Shown here: piece after piece, positions 8,394 to 17,263 of the stretch | Layout: each line of letters begins with the position of its first letter | How positions within the stretch are numbered: position 1 is the first letter of the stretch | NCBI GenBank assembly: GCA_024693505.1 | Contig: JAILKU010000024.1 | Span: 1 to 43,507 of the forward strand | Reading direction: 5' to 3' | DNA: 43,507 bases | Origin: Bacteroidaceae bacterium | GTDB taxonomy: Bacteria > Bacteroidota > Bacteroidia > Bacteroidales > Bacteroidaceae | Program-made: the position numbers and the translations under genes | The notes under the pieces: generated by a model | Databases searched by the model: none | What the model saw: only the letters and a program-made list of their open reading frames with translations | Told to the model about the DNA's origin: nothing

Positions 8394-9518
8394 ATGCGTA
8401 AATTAATGAAAAAGAATCTGAACATTGCTCTCAGCACGGCGCTGGTGGCAATGACTATGCTCTGCTCGTGCGGAGGCGAGAAGAGCCAGCAGGCATCTAT
8501 CGTAGAGTTTAAGACAACAAAGGTAGGGAAGAGCGACGTGGAGCTCTCCAACAGCTACAACGCCACGATTCGCGGACGCCAGGACGTAGAGGTCTATCCG
8601 CAGGTTGGCGGCACCCTGCAGCGCATACTGGTTACCGAGGGTCAGGCCGTCAAGAAGGGACAGACGATGTTCATCATCGACCAGGTGCCCTATCAGGCAG
8701 CCCTGAACACGGCCGAGGCAGCCCTGAAGGCTGCGCAGGCCCAGGAAGCCACCTCTGCCCTCAACTACGAGAGCCGCAAGAAGCTCTTCGACCAGGAGGT
8801 GGTGAGCGAGTTCGACATGCAGACGGCTCATAACAGCCTGCTGACCGCAAAGGCCAGTGTGGCTCAGGCCGAGGCACAGGTGGTGAACGCCCGCAACTCG
8901 CTGTCGTACACCGTAGTGAAGAGCCCGGCCGACGGCGTGGTGGGTACCCTGCCCTATCGCCAGGGCGCGCTGGTAGGTCCCTCGATGCCCAAGTCGCTGA
9001 CTACGGTGAGCGACAACAACCAGATGTGGGTCTATTTCAGCATGAACGAATCGCAGTTCCTGGCCATGACGCGCCAGAGCGGTTCGGCCGAGGATGCCGT
9101 AGCCGCCATGCCCGAGGTAAGCCTGCAGCTGGTGGACGGCTCGATGTATGAGCTGAAGGGCCGCGTAGAGTCGGCCAGCGGCGTGGTGGACCAGCAGACG
9201 GGCAGCGTACAGCTGAGGGCCGTCTTCGACAATCCCAACCACATCCTGCACTCGGGAAGCACGGGCAAGGTGATTATCCCCACTATAATGAAGGACGTGC
9301 TGACCATCCCCACCACGGCTGCCGTGCAGATGCAGGACAAGTTCCGCGTATATGCTGTTGACAAGGACGGCGCTGCCCACGGACAGGTGATTGCCATCAT
9401 GCCCCAGAACGACGGCAAGCAGTACATCGTGACCAGCGGACTGGAGGAAGGCACCGAGATAGTGGCCGAGGGCGCCACCATGGTAAAGGAAGACCAGGTG
9501 GTGAAGAACGTGAAATGA
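8394..9518 (+). CDS. RND efflux periplasmic adaptor (membrane fusion protein), lipoprotein
   Basis: This is a 374-residue AcrA/MexA-type adaptor that links the inner-membrane pump to the outer-membrane channel. The N-terminus is a lipoprotein signal (TMLCSCGGEK). Then come the lipoyl/barrel-sandwich halves (EVYPQVGGTLQRILVTEGQ with KKGQTMFIIDQVPY, and SPADGVVGTLPYRQGALVG), a helical hairpin rich in Ala (residues about 100-160) and beta-barrel and membrane-proximal domains. Length is normal. It is the first gene of the adaptor-pump-channel operon. The ATG at 8406 is a possible alternative start. The substrate cannot be read from the sequence; members of this HAE1-type group export drugs, dyes or bile acids. 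Confidence 0.93.
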   Translation: MRKLMKKNLNIALSTALVAMTMLCSCGGEKSQQASIVEFKTTKVGKSDVELSNSYNATIRGRQDVEVYPQVGGTLQRILVTEGQAVKKGQTMFIIDQVPYQAALNTAEAALKAAQAQEATSALNYESRKKLFDQEVVSEFDMQTAHNSLLTAKASVAQAEAQVVNARNSLSYTVVKSPADGVVGTLPYRQGALVGPSMPKSLTTVSDNNQMWVYFSMNESQFLAMTRQSGSAEDAVAAMPEVSLQLVDGSMYELKGRVESASGVVDQQTGSVQLRAVFDNPNHILHSGSTGKVIIPTIMKDVLTIPTTAAVQMQDKFRVYAVDKDGAAHGQVIAIMPQNDGKQYIVTSGLEEGTEIVAEGATMVKEDQVVKNVK

Positions 9519-9531
9519 CAGGTCTTTGCCC

Positions 9532-9572
9532 CCTTGAACATTTGAACTCTTGAACCTCTTAAACCTTTTGAA
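9532..9572 (+). repeat. Short degenerate TTGAAC repeat between adaptor and pump genes
   Basis: Five back-to-back variants of an 8-9-base unit (CTTGAACAT, TTGAACTC, TTGAACCT, CTTAAACCT, TTTGAA) fill most of the 65-base gap. They have no coding role that I can see. Confidence 0.5.
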
Positions 9573-9583
9573 TACATAGCATT

Positions 9584-12500
9584 ATGAAAGGAAATATATT
9601 CATCAAACGCCCAGTGATGGCCATGTCTATCGCCATCATCATCCTGATGCTGGGCGGCATTTCATACTTCAACCTGCCCATTGAACAGTTCCCCGACATA
9701 GCCCCCCCAACGGTAGTGGTAAGCGCCACCTACCCCGGCGCCAGTGCCGAGGCCGTGACGAAGGCCGTCATCCAGCCCCTGGAGGAGAGCATCAACGGTG
9801 TGGAGAACATGATGTACATGACCTCTACATCCACCAACAACGGTTCGGCCACCATCACGGTATTCTTCAATCAGGGCACCAACCCCGACATGGCTGCCGT
9901 GAACGTGCAGAACCGCGTCTCGATGGCCCAGGGCCTGCTGCCCCAGGAGGTGACGATGATCGGTGTGACCACCTTCAAGCGCCAGACCTCGTTCCTGCAG
10001 ATCAATGCCCTGGCAAGCGACGTGCCCGAGTATGACCAGAACTTCATGGCCAATTACATGGCCATCAACGTAACGCCGCAGCTGAAGCGTATTCAGGGTG
10101 TGGGTGAGGTGTTCGCACTGGGTGCCTCCTATTCACTGCGCATCTGGATGCGGCCCGAGGCAATGGCCCAGTACGGCCTGCTGCCATCGGACATCACCGG
10201 CTGCCTGGGCGAGCAGAACCTGGAGGCCGCCATCGGCAAGCTGGGCGAGAAACCGACTGAAGGCGGACACGGCGAGGGCATCGACAACCTGTATCAGTAC
10301 AACATGACCTACACAGGACGTCTGAAGACCGTGGAGGAGTTCCAGAACATCGTCATCACAGCCAAGACGGACGGCAGCATACTGCGCCTGAAGGACGTGG
10401 CCGACATAGAGCTGGGACAGGCCGACTACGGCTACAGCGGCAAGGTGAACGGCAAGCCCGCCGTGCAGTTCATGGCCTTCCAGCTGGCCGGTGCCAACGC
10501 CAAGGAGACGAACGACCGCTTCAGTGCCAAGCTGAAGGAACTGGAGAAGGACCTGCCAAAGGGTCTGCACTTCGTTCAGATGATGTCCTCGAACGACTTC
10601 CTGCTGGAGTCCATCGCCAACGTGGAGGAGACGCTCATCATCGCCATCATCCTGGTGATCCTGGTGGTTTACTTCTTCCTGCAGGACTTCAAGGCTACGC
10701 TCATCCCCTCTATCAGCATCATCATCTCGCTGGTGGGTACGTTCGCTGCACTGCAGGTGGCAGGCTTCACACTAAACCTGCTTACGCTCTTCGCCCTGGT
10801 GCTGGCCATCGGTACGGTGGTGGACGATGCCATCGTGGTGGTGGAAGCCGTCCAGGCTAAGTTCGACGCGGGCTACAAGAGCGCCTATCAGGCCACGAAG
10901 GATGCCATGAGCGACGTAACGATGGCCGTTATCTCCTGTACCTTCGTCTTCATGGCCGTGTTCATCCCCGTTACGATGATGAGCGGCACGAGCGGTATGT
11001 TCTACACCCAGTTCGGTATCACGATGGCTACGGCCGTGGGTATCTCCTGCGTCAGTGCCCTTGTGGTCTGCCCCGCCCTGTGCGCCATGATGATGCGCCC
11101 CAGCGACGGCAAGAAGAGCGCCAAGAGCTTCAACGGTCGCGTGAAGGCGGCCTACAACGCCTCTTTCGGTGCCGTCATGGGTAAATACACGCATGCCCTG
11201 CGCGGCGTGGTGAACCATCGCTGGCTGGCCTGGGGAAGCGTGATAGGTGCCGTCGTACTGCTCGTCCTGGCCATGCATGTCCTGCCCAAGGGACTGGTGC
11301 CTCAGGAGGACCAGGGTGTGCTGATGGTGAACGTGACCTGCCCGCCTGGAAGTAACCTGGGCTTCACCGAGAAGGTGCTCGACAAGGTGCAGGAAATCAT
11401 CAAGAATGACGAGGACATTGCCGACTTCTCCCGCGTGAGCGGCTACGGCATGATGAGCGGCCAGGGTGCTGCCAATGCCATGGTCATCCTCAGGCTGAAG
11501 CACTGGAGCAAGCGCTCGGGCAACTGGATTCCCGGCTCGGGCTACATACATACCTCCTCCATCAAGAAATACATGCTCATGGGCCAGCTGGCACGCGAGA
11601 TTCCCGAAGCTCAGATATTCGTCTTCGAGCCGGGTATGATTCCCGGTTACGGCATGGGATCGAACGTGGACCTTCACCTGCAGGACAAGTCGGACGGTGA
11701 CAAGGGTGAGTTCCTGAAGCTCACTCAGCAGTTCCTGGGTGCCCTGAACGAGAGGCCCGAGGTGCAGATGGCCATGACGAGCTATGCCCGCACATATCCC
11801 CAGTATCAGGTAAAGGTGGATGCAGCACAGTGCAAGCTGGCAGGACTATCGCCCCAAACCGTGCTGAGCACCCTGGGAAGCTACTGCGGCGGCAGCTACG
11901 TCTCGAACTTCAACCAGTTCGGTAAGGTTTATCGCGTTATGCTCCAGACCGACCCCAAGTTCCGCACCAGCGAGGCAGACCTATCTAATATGTATGTCCG
12001 CAACGGCGCATCGATGGCTCCCATCTCGCAGTTCGTAAAGCTCACGCCCATACTGGGTCCCGAGAATGACACACGATTCAACCTGTTCAGCGAGATTTCC
12101 ATCATGGCATCCCCTGCTCCAGGATTCACATCGACCGATGTAATGCGCGCCGTGGATGAAGTGAAGCAGCAGACTCTGCCCGACTTCATATCCTACGAAT
12201 ACGGCAGCATCAGCCGCGAGGAGTTCCAGCAGATGGGTTCCAACCAGACGATACTCATCTACGCCGTCTGCGTCATCCTTATCTTCCTCATCCTGAGCTG
12301 TCTCTACGAGAGCTTCATGGTGCCCTTCGCCGTCATCCTCTCCGTACCTGCCGGCCTGATGGGCAGCTTCGGCTTCGCATGGCTCTGGAACCAGATATAC
12401 AGTGTGTTCCCGCCCATCGGACAGATTGAGAACAACATTTACCTGCAGACAGGTGTGATTATGCTTATCGGTCTGCTGGCCAAGACTGCCATCCTGATCA

Positions 12501-12862
12501 CCGAGTTCGCACTGGAGCGCCGTCGCAAGGGCATGGGCATCGTAGAAGCTGCATACGCTGCAGCCGAGGCCCGTCTGCGTCCTATCCTGATGACCGTGCT
12601 GACCTGCGTGCTGGGTATGATGCCCCTGCTCTTCAGCACTGGTGCCGGAGCCAACGGTAACCGCACCATCGGTGTGGGCGTTGTGGGCGGCATGATAGTG
12701 GGTACGTTCGCCATCCTCTTCACCGTGCCCGTCTTCTTCATCTTCTTCGAATGGCTGCAGGAAAAGATTCGCCCTGCCATGAAGGAAGAGGCCGACCAGC
12801 AGTTCATGAAAGAGCTGGAACGCAGCCAGCGTGAGAAAGCCGATAACCAATCCAACGACTAA
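9584..12862 (+). CDS. RND multidrug efflux pump, inner-membrane permease (HAE1 family)
   Basis: The 1092-residue protein is an AcrB/MexB-like proton-driven transporter, somewhat longer than AcrB (1049). It starts with the typical MKGNIFIKRPVMAMSIAII helix and the motif NLPIEQFPDIAPP. Twelve membrane segments are expected in two halves. The proton-relay residues are kept: the paired Asp in IGTVVDDAIVVVEAV (TM4) and the Lys in LLAKTAILITEFA (TM10). Two large periplasmic loops give the porter and docking domains. The C-terminus is charged and cytoplasmic. It is the second gene of the operon, 65 bases after the adaptor and 16 before the channel gene. Drug specificity is not predictable from sequence. 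Confidence 0.95.
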   Translation: MKGNIFIKRPVMAMSIAIIILMLGGISYFNLPIEQFPDIAPPTVVVSATYPGASAEAVTKAVIQPLEESINGVENMMYMTSTSTNNGSATITVFFNQGTNPDMAAVNVQNRVSMAQGLLPQEVTMIGVTTFKRQTSFLQINALASDVPEYDQNFMANYMAINVTPQLKRIQGVGEVFALGASYSLRIWMRPEAMAQYGLLPSDITGCLGEQNLEAAIGKLGEKPTEGGHGEGIDNLYQYNMTYTGRLKTVEEFQNIVITAKTDGSILRLKDVADIELGQADYGYSGKVNGKPAVQFMAFQLAGANAKETNDRFSAKLKELEKDLPKGLHFVQMMSSNDFLLESIANVEETLIIAIILVILVVYFFLQDFKATLIPSISIIISLVGTFAALQVAGFTLNLLTLFALVLAIGTVVDDAIVVVEAVQAKFDAGYKSAYQATKDAMSDVTMAVISCTFVFMAVFIPVTMMSGTSGMFYTQFGITMATAVGISCVSALVVCPALCAMMMRPSDGKKSAKSFNGRVKAAYNASFGAVMGKYTHALRGVVNHRWLAWGSVIGAVVLLVLAMHVLPKGLVPQEDQGVLMVNVTCPPGSNLGFTEKVLDKVQEIIKNDEDIADFSRVSGYGMMSGQGAANAMVILRLKHWSKRSGNWIPGSGYIHTSSIKKYMLMGQLAREIPEAQIFVFEPGMIPGYGMGSNVDLHLQDKSDGDKGEFLKLTQQFLGALNERPEVQMAMTSYARTYPQYQVKVDAAQCKLAGLSPQTVLSTLGSYCGGSYVSNFNQFGKVYRVMLQTDPKFRTSEADLSNMYVRNGASMAPISQFVKLTPILGPENDTRFNLFSEISIMASPAPGFTSTDVMRAVDEVKQQTLPDFISYEYGSISREEFQQMGSNQTILIYAVCVILIFLILSCLYESFMVPFAVILSVPAGLMGSFGFAWLWNQIYSVFPPIGQIENNIYLQTGVIMLIGLLAKTAILITEFALERRRKGMGIVEAAYAAAEARLRPILMTVLTCVLGMMPLLFSTGAGANGNRTIGVGVVGGMIVGTFAILFTVPVFFIFFEWLQEKIRPAMKEEADQQFMKELERSQREKADNQSND

Positions 12863-12878
12863 TAAGCATATTTGATAT

Positions 12879-14285
12879 ATGAAAAAGATTAAGATCATCA
12901 CCATCACCCTGACTGCAGCACTGCTGAGCAGTTGCGGAGTATATAAGAACTATGAGCGCCCTTCAACCATCTCGGCCGAGGGTATATACGGAGATGCCCA
13001 AAGCGGCAGTGAGCAGGGACTGGGCGACATGGGATGGCGGCAGGTATTCACCGACCCCACCCTGCAGGCTCTCATCCAGAAAGCCCTGGAACAGAACAGC
13101 AGCATGAGGCAGGCCGACCTGCGCATCCAGGAAGCTCAGAACAACCTTAAGGCTGCCCGGCTCGCCTTCTTCCCCAGCCTGGCCTTTGCACCAAGCGGAA
13201 CCATCAGCGGAGCCGTTGACCCCTATAACCGAGACGAGTACAAGGGTGTGATGGGAGGCGGAGCAAACAAGACATACACCTTCCCATTGTCCCTGAACTG
13301 GCAGATAGACTGCTTCGGGCAACTGCGCAACTCGAAGAAGGGCAGTGAGGTGGCCGTAGAGAACATGAAGACCGTGCGCCAGGCCGTCCAGACAGCACTG
13401 ATTGCCAACGTAGCAAGTCTCTACTACACCCTCTCCATGCTGGACCGCCAGCTGGAGATTGCCACTGAGACCACCGAGAAATGGAAGCAGACTCTGGAGA
13501 TGACCAAGCACCTGATGGAAGCCGGCATGAGCAACAAGGCTGCCGTAGCAAGCACAGAGGCCAACTACTGGAGCATCTGCACCAGCAGCGTTGAGATTGA
13601 GAACAACATCCGCCAGGTGGAAAACGCTCTCTGCACGATTCTCGGTCAGACACCTCAGCACATCTCACGTGCCAAGTTCAGCACATTCCAGACACCAGCT
13701 GCCTGCACCACCGGACTGCCCATCAGCATCCTGAGCCGCCGCCCCGACGTGAAGCAAGCTGAACTGGCGCTGGCCAGCGCCTTCTACAACAAGAACATCG
13801 CCAAGGCCGCCTTCTACCCCAACCTCACCCTCTCGGCCAACGGAGCCTTTGCCAACAGCATCACCGGCGCCGGCATCGTGAACCCCGGCGGCTTTGTACT
13901 GGCTGCAGTAGCCACACTGGCTCAGCCCATCTTCCAGAACGGTAAGATACGCGCTGCATACAAGAACAGCCAGGCCGAGATGGAAGTGGCTACCATCGGG
14001 TTCCAGCAGAAGCTCATCGAGGCCGGTGTCGAGGTGAACAACGCTATGGCTGCCATCAATACGGCAAAGGCCAAGCAGAAACTCCTTCAGAACCAGGTAA
14101 AGAGCTACGAGGATGCCGTAGATGCCAATGAAAAGCTCTACCGCGAGAGCAACTCCACCTACCTGCAGATCCTAACTGCTCAAAGCGGCCTTCTGCAAGC
14201 TCAGATGGGACAGGTCAGCAACGACTTCAACATTATCCAAAGCACCATTGACCTCTATCAGGCCCTGGGCGGCGGCGGAGAATAA
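12879..14285 (+). CDS. RND efflux outer-membrane channel (TolC/OprM-NodT type), lipoprotein
   Basis: The 468-residue protein has a lipoprotein signal (TAALLSSCGVYKNYERP) and the duplicated outer-membrane efflux domain: long alpha-helical stretches (LRIQEAQNNLKAARLAFFPSLAF and the equivalent AFYNKNIAKAAFYPNLTLSANG) around beta segments, the layout of a TolC trimer protomer. LSRRPDVKQAELALASA is the typical NodT/OprM linker motif. It forms the outer-membrane duct of the pump and is the last gene of the operon; a strong terminator follows after 55 bases. Confidence 0.94.
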   Translation: MKKIKIITITLTAALLSSCGVYKNYERPSTISAEGIYGDAQSGSEQGLGDMGWRQVFTDPTLQALIQKALEQNSSMRQADLRIQEAQNNLKAARLAFFPSLAFAPSGTISGAVDPYNRDEYKGVMGGGANKTYTFPLSLNWQIDCFGQLRNSKKGSEVAVENMKTVRQAVQTALIANVASLYYTLSMLDRQLEIATETTEKWKQTLEMTKHLMEAGMSNKAAVASTEANYWSICTSSVEIENNIRQVENALCTILGQTPQHISRAKFSTFQTPAACTTGLPISILSRRPDVKQAELALASAFYNKNIAKAAFYPNLTLSANGAFANSITGAGIVNPGGFVLAAVATLAQPIFQNGKIRAAYKNSQAEMEVATIGFQQKLIEAGVEVNNAMAAINTAKAKQKLLQNQVKSYEDAVDANEKLYRESNSTYLQILTAQSGLLQAQMGQVSNDFNIIQSTIDLYQALGGGGE

Positions 14286-14340
14286 AGGTCGTATGAATCG
14301 AGATAAGTAAGGGGACACGCTCAGAAAGAGTTACCCCATA

Positions 14341-14392
14341 AAAAAGAACCCTGCGGAAATGGCACGAATAAGACCAACCGCAGGGTTCTTTT
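14341..14392. terminator. Bidirectional terminator between efflux operon and second AraC gene
   Basis: Arms AAAAGAACCCTGCGG and CCGCAGGGTTCTTTT pair perfectly, with A and T runs at either side. It serves the plus-strand operon and the converging AraC gene. Confidence 0.88.
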
Positions 14393-14398
14393 ATATCG

Positions 14399-15307
14399 CT
14401 AAACATTACGCTTTCGCTTAAAAGTGGATGGACTAACGCCAAGCACCTCCTTGAAACGATAAGAAAAATAGTCGGGAGAAACAAACTGGAAACGATAAGC
14501 CACGTCTGCAACTGAGGCATTCGTGTTCTGAAGCAATTCTTTTGCCATCTGGAGCCGGAGAAACTGCTGATAATACGAAGGCGAATAGCCTGTATGACGT
14601 TTAAAATATTTACGGAAGGAAGAATAGCTTACCCGAAGTTCTTGAGCAATTTCCTGAATGCTGATATCTTCCTCCAGTCGGTTACGTATCAGCCGACGTC
14701 CCTCACTTACAATATTAACGCTATAGTCCTTATTCTCAAACAACTTGTTTTGGGAACTTTGTTGAGAATAATAAAACTCAGAGCAAAGCATCTCAGCAAT
14801 TCCACCAAGCATTTGTTGATGGCCACGCTCCTCTGCAAAAGCAATATCCAAAGCGTGCTGAAAGAGAGCATTTACCTGATCTTTATATCCTACATGTGCC
14901 ACTGGATTGTCGCTAGAAAGAAAGTCATTAGTAATCCAATGATTTATAATGTCACCTTCAAATCCGATCCAGTAACTCTCCCATCCAGTGTGTTCAACAG
15001 GCCAATAGGTGTGCCACTCACCAGGCATAATGAGAAACAAGTCTCCTCCCCTAAGTTTGATTTCAGAATGGGAAGCCGTCTTTAATATTCCTGTCCCACT
15101 GACAATATATTTAAGTTGATATTCACCAATGACCCTTCCTTTATTAATATCAAACGCATAACCTTCAGGGTGTCCTGGATGTGGGTATTTCATGTATGGA
15201 CTGAGAGTCTCATATCCAACAGTATTCACACAAAGTCCCCATTGACGGTCTCGTTCGTCAGCCACCAAATAGGTAAATCTTGTATCATTGTCCTGCAACT
15301 GCTTCAT
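14399..15307 (-). CDS. AraC-family transcriptional regulator, paralogue of the 7082-7966 gene
   Basis: The 302-residue protein has the same plan as the first AraC protein: an N-terminal sensor domain with shared landmarks (RQWGLCVNTVGYE, YPHPGHPEGYAFD, PGEWHTYWP, TGWESYWIGFEGD) and a C-terminal double helix-turn-helix (SIQEIAQELRVSYSSFRKYFKRH, SVADVAYRFQFVSPDYFSYRF). It lies convergent to the efflux operon and shares a terminator with it. Codons here are richer in A/T than in the efflux genes. The AraC-efflux-AraC arrangement suggests a shared regulatory circuit, but this is inference; the true targets may lie elsewhere. The start at 15307 fits the -7 element upstream. Confidence 0.9.
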   Translation of the reverse strand: MKQLQDNDTRFTYLVADERDRQWGLCVNTVGYETLSPYMKYPHPGHPEGYAFDINKGRVIGEYQLKYIVSGTGILKTASHSEIKLRGGDLFLIMPGEWHTYWPVEHTGWESYWIGFEGDIINHWITNDFLSSDNPVAHVGYKDQVNALFQHALDIAFAEERGHQQMLGGIAEMLCSEFYYSQQSSQNKLFENKDYSVNIVSEGRRLIRNRLEEDISIQEIAQELRVSYSSFRKYFKRHTGYSPSYYQQFLRLQMAKELLQNTNASVADVAYRFQFVSPDYFSYRFKEVLGVSPSTFKRKRNV

Positions 15308-15344
15308 TTTAATAAAAATAATGCACTAAGTGTATTTATCGATA

Positions 15345-15352
15345 CAAAAATA
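15345..15352 (-). promoter_or_regulatory. Probable -7 element of the second AraC gene
   Basis: On the minus strand TATTTTTG (15352 to 15345) fits TAnnTTTG, 37 bases before the start codon; no clear -33 element. Confidence 0.45.
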
Positions 15353-15482
15353 CAATAATTCAGGGCTAAAATGTTATGCTAAACAACATTTTTTGTCCAA
15401 AAACAAAGAAAAAAAGTTCATTTTATATCAAAGAACAAAGATTTTAAATCAAATATCGAAGATTTTTAACTCACAAAAAGGT

Positions 15483-15640
15483 TAATTTTGCTTTCGAGTT
15501 AATAATAATTAGTGAATTATAGTCTGTTTTTTATTAAGTTGTAAAAGGAATCGTCTAACCATGAATTTCACAAAGACCGCCATCCCTTAAGCCATGTCAG
15601 GGATAGCGGTCTTCTTTTATTTTATTCAATGGTTAGGAGA
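15483..15640 (+). ncRNA. Possible structured small RNA in the araC-15773 intergenic region
   Basis: The 465-base gap (15308-15772) has no convincing gene but holds a free-standing transcription unit. TAATTTTG (15483-15490) resembles a -7 element. About 80 bases on, a 15-base hairpin (15573-15587 with 15599-15613, one mismatch) is followed by a T-rich stretch. An outer 8-base stem (CTAACCAT 15555-15562 with ATGGTTAG 15629-15636) encloses it. No plus-strand gene lies upstream for this terminator to serve, since the araC gene points away. The -33 box is poor, so the promoter is uncertain. Confidence 0.35.
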
Positions 15641-15710
15641 AACAGCCCCTGCTGCCTATCACAAAATGAAGATAAAATTCTATTCATTATATAAAAAAGA
15701 GATTGAAACA

Positions 15711-15741
15711 TTTGTCAATATCGGAGTTTTACGTATCTTTG
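15711..15741 (+). promoter_or_regulatory. Promoter of the small exported protein gene
   Basis: TTTG (15711-15714), 19-base spacer, TATCTTTG (15734-15741). Full consensus, 31 bases before the ATG. Confidence 0.75.
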
Positions 15742-15772
15742 CAACCAAAACAATAAATAATTGGCGAAACTC

Positions 15773-16186
15773 ATGTATAAACATTTACTGACAGCAAGTC
15801 TCTTCACGGTTGCGATTTCAGCACTTGCCCAAGGACCTTGGAAAATGATTCTCACCTGTCCCGAAGAAAAAATAGACCTCGTAATGAACCTTTACAAGGA
15901 AGACATTGAAGTTCCTGGAATGGAAATGTTTGGTCCTATGAATGGCTACTTGGGTGGAAATATCTATGGTGTGTGGAGCATTACATCCTTCAAAATAGAT
16001 AGTGACAAAAATGTTAGCCTGCGTGTTTCAAATGACCTGGGGAGTGAGACACAAGCCATCCAGATTACTCAACAGAACGATTCTGTTTGGAGAATGGAAT
16101 TCACAGGCCACAATGTAATAAAGCGTGTGAATGGGAAAAAACTGGTAAAAATACCTTCGGTTTTCCTAATGAAGAAGAAGGAATGA
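15773..16186 (+). CDS. Small exported protein of unknown function
   Basis: This encodes 137 residues starting with a Sec signal peptide (MYKHLLTASLFTVAISALAQ), probably cleaved after ALAQ. The mature part alternates polar and hydrophobic residues (DLVMNLYKED, YGVWSITSFKID, NVSLRVSNDLG, WRMEFTGHNVIKRVNGKKL), which suggests a small beta-barrel or lipocalin-like sandwich, but I do not recognise a family. The ATG at 15773 is preferred to the upstream TTG at 15761 because it gives a clean signal peptide. The promoter is good and the gene is probably monocistronic. Its last 21 bases overlap the end of the convergent antiporter gene. Confidence 0.75.
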   Translation: MYKHLLTASLFTVAISALAQGPWKMILTCPEEKIDLVMNLYKEDIEVPGMEMFGPMNGYLGGNIYGVWSITSFKIDSDKNVSLRVSNDLGSETQAIQITQQNDSVWRMEFTGHNVIKRVNGKKLVKIPSVFLMKKKE

Positions 16187-17104
16187 GAGGTAGACTGCAT
16201 AGCAGAGCAGCAAGAACGAGCCTTCAAGCTTCGTGATGCGCCGGCCTGTGTAGGCAAAGACCCAAAGCAGCAGCACACTGCCGAGCATTACTGACCAATC
16301 GACAAGGGTAATGTCGGTAATCTGCATAGGACGTACAAGGCTACAGATGCCCAGCACGAAGGCGATGTTGAAAACGTTGCTGCCAATAACATTCCCAAGG
16401 GCTACACCCTGACTACCCTTCCTTGCTGCCATCACGCTGGTGGCCAGTTCGGGCAAACTGGTACCTCCGGCCAGGATGGTCAAGCCGATAACACTCTCGC
16501 TAACACCGAAACTACGGGCCAGGCTGGTGGCAGAATTAACCAGTAGCTGACCGCCGCCCACAAGTGTGCCTATACCTATTATAATAAGGAATAGGATGCG
16601 GCCTATGCTCATCACCTCAGCATCAGCAGCAAACTCCGCCTTATTCGACTTTGCAAGATAGAGGTTGTAGGCCATAAAAATGGTGAACAGAAAGCAAAGC
16701 AGAAGAGCTCCCCATCGGGAAATAACGCCCTGCATACCCAGAAAAGCCAATACAAGAGAGACAAGTAGGCAGAATGGTATATCGCGAAAGAGAATGCCGC
16801 GGTCGGATACGACCTTCATCATGAGGCAAGATGCCCCAACGATAACCAGCGTGTTGAATGCATTACTGCCCAGGATATTGCCCACACTCATATCCGCACT
16901 GCCTCGCAGGGAACTGAACAGGCTGACAACAAACTCGGGAAGGCTTGTGCCCATAGACACTATCGTAAGACCTATTATCAGTTCGCTAACATGCCACTTG
17001 CGAGCTATGCCGCAAGCACCGTCAGTAAAACGGTCGGCTCCCCAGAGCAGCAGGGCAGTGCCCACAATCACACCGCCTATCATAAGAAAAAGATTCCAAT
17101 CCAT
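16166..17104 (-). CDS. Na+/Ca2+ exchanger-family antiporter (CaCA, YrbG type)
   Basis: This is a 312-residue membrane protein with about ten helices. It carries the two inverted alpha-repeats of the cation/Ca2+ exchanger superfamily, GLTIVSMGTSLPEF...GNILGSNAFN near residues 40-80 and GLTILAGGTSLPEL...GNVIGSNVFN near residues 200-240, with the Glu residues that bind the cation. It exchanges Ca2+ (or K+) for Na+ or H+ at the inner membrane. I place the start at the ATG at 17104 (MDWNLFLMIGG) because 27 upstream codons run through the -7 element. The gene converges on and overlaps the 15773-16186 gene by 21 bases, with no room for a shared terminator. Confidence 0.9.
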   Translation of the reverse strand: MDWNLFLMIGGVIVGTALLLWGADRFTDGACGIARKWHVSELIIGLTIVSMGTSLPEFVVSLFSSLRGSADMSVGNILGSNAFNTLVIVGASCLMMKVVSDRGILFRDIPFCLLVSLVLAFLGMQGVISRWGALLLCFLFTIFMAYNLYLAKSNKAEFAADAEVMSIGRILFLIIIGIGTLVGGGQLLVNSATSLARSFGVSESVIGLTILAGGTSLPELATSVMAARKGSQGVALGNVIGSNVFNIAFVLGICSLVRPMQITDITLVDWSVMLGSVLLLWVFAYTGRRITKLEGSFLLLCYAVYLSFLLLH

Positions 17105-17128
17105 TACCTGAGTTATTTTTTGCAGGCG

Positions 17129-17136
17129 CAAAATTA
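17129..17136 (-). promoter_or_regulatory. Probable -7 element of the antiporter gene
   Basis: On the minus strand TAATTTTG (17136 to 17129), 25 bases before the ATG at 17104; no good -33 element. Confidence 0.5.
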
Positions 17137-17201
17137 CAACAAATAACTGAGATGGAGAAACAAACCAATAGGGATTTTTCCTCATATTTAGGGATTTTAT
17201 C

Positions 17202-17232
17202 TTTCACAATTCAAATAAAAGGTATACCTTTG
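17202..17232 (+). promoter_or_regulatory. Promoter of the 63-residue protein gene
   Basis: TTTC (17202-17205), 19-base spacer, TACCTTTG (17225-17232), 32 bases before the ATG. Confidence 0.6.
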
Positions 17233-17263
17233 CCGTAGAAATAACATAAAACGTCACAAAAAT

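Noticed and set aside
15594..15791. Short plus-strand open frame before the small exported protein
   Set aside because: It begins in a terminator hairpin and crosses the promoter of the next gene.
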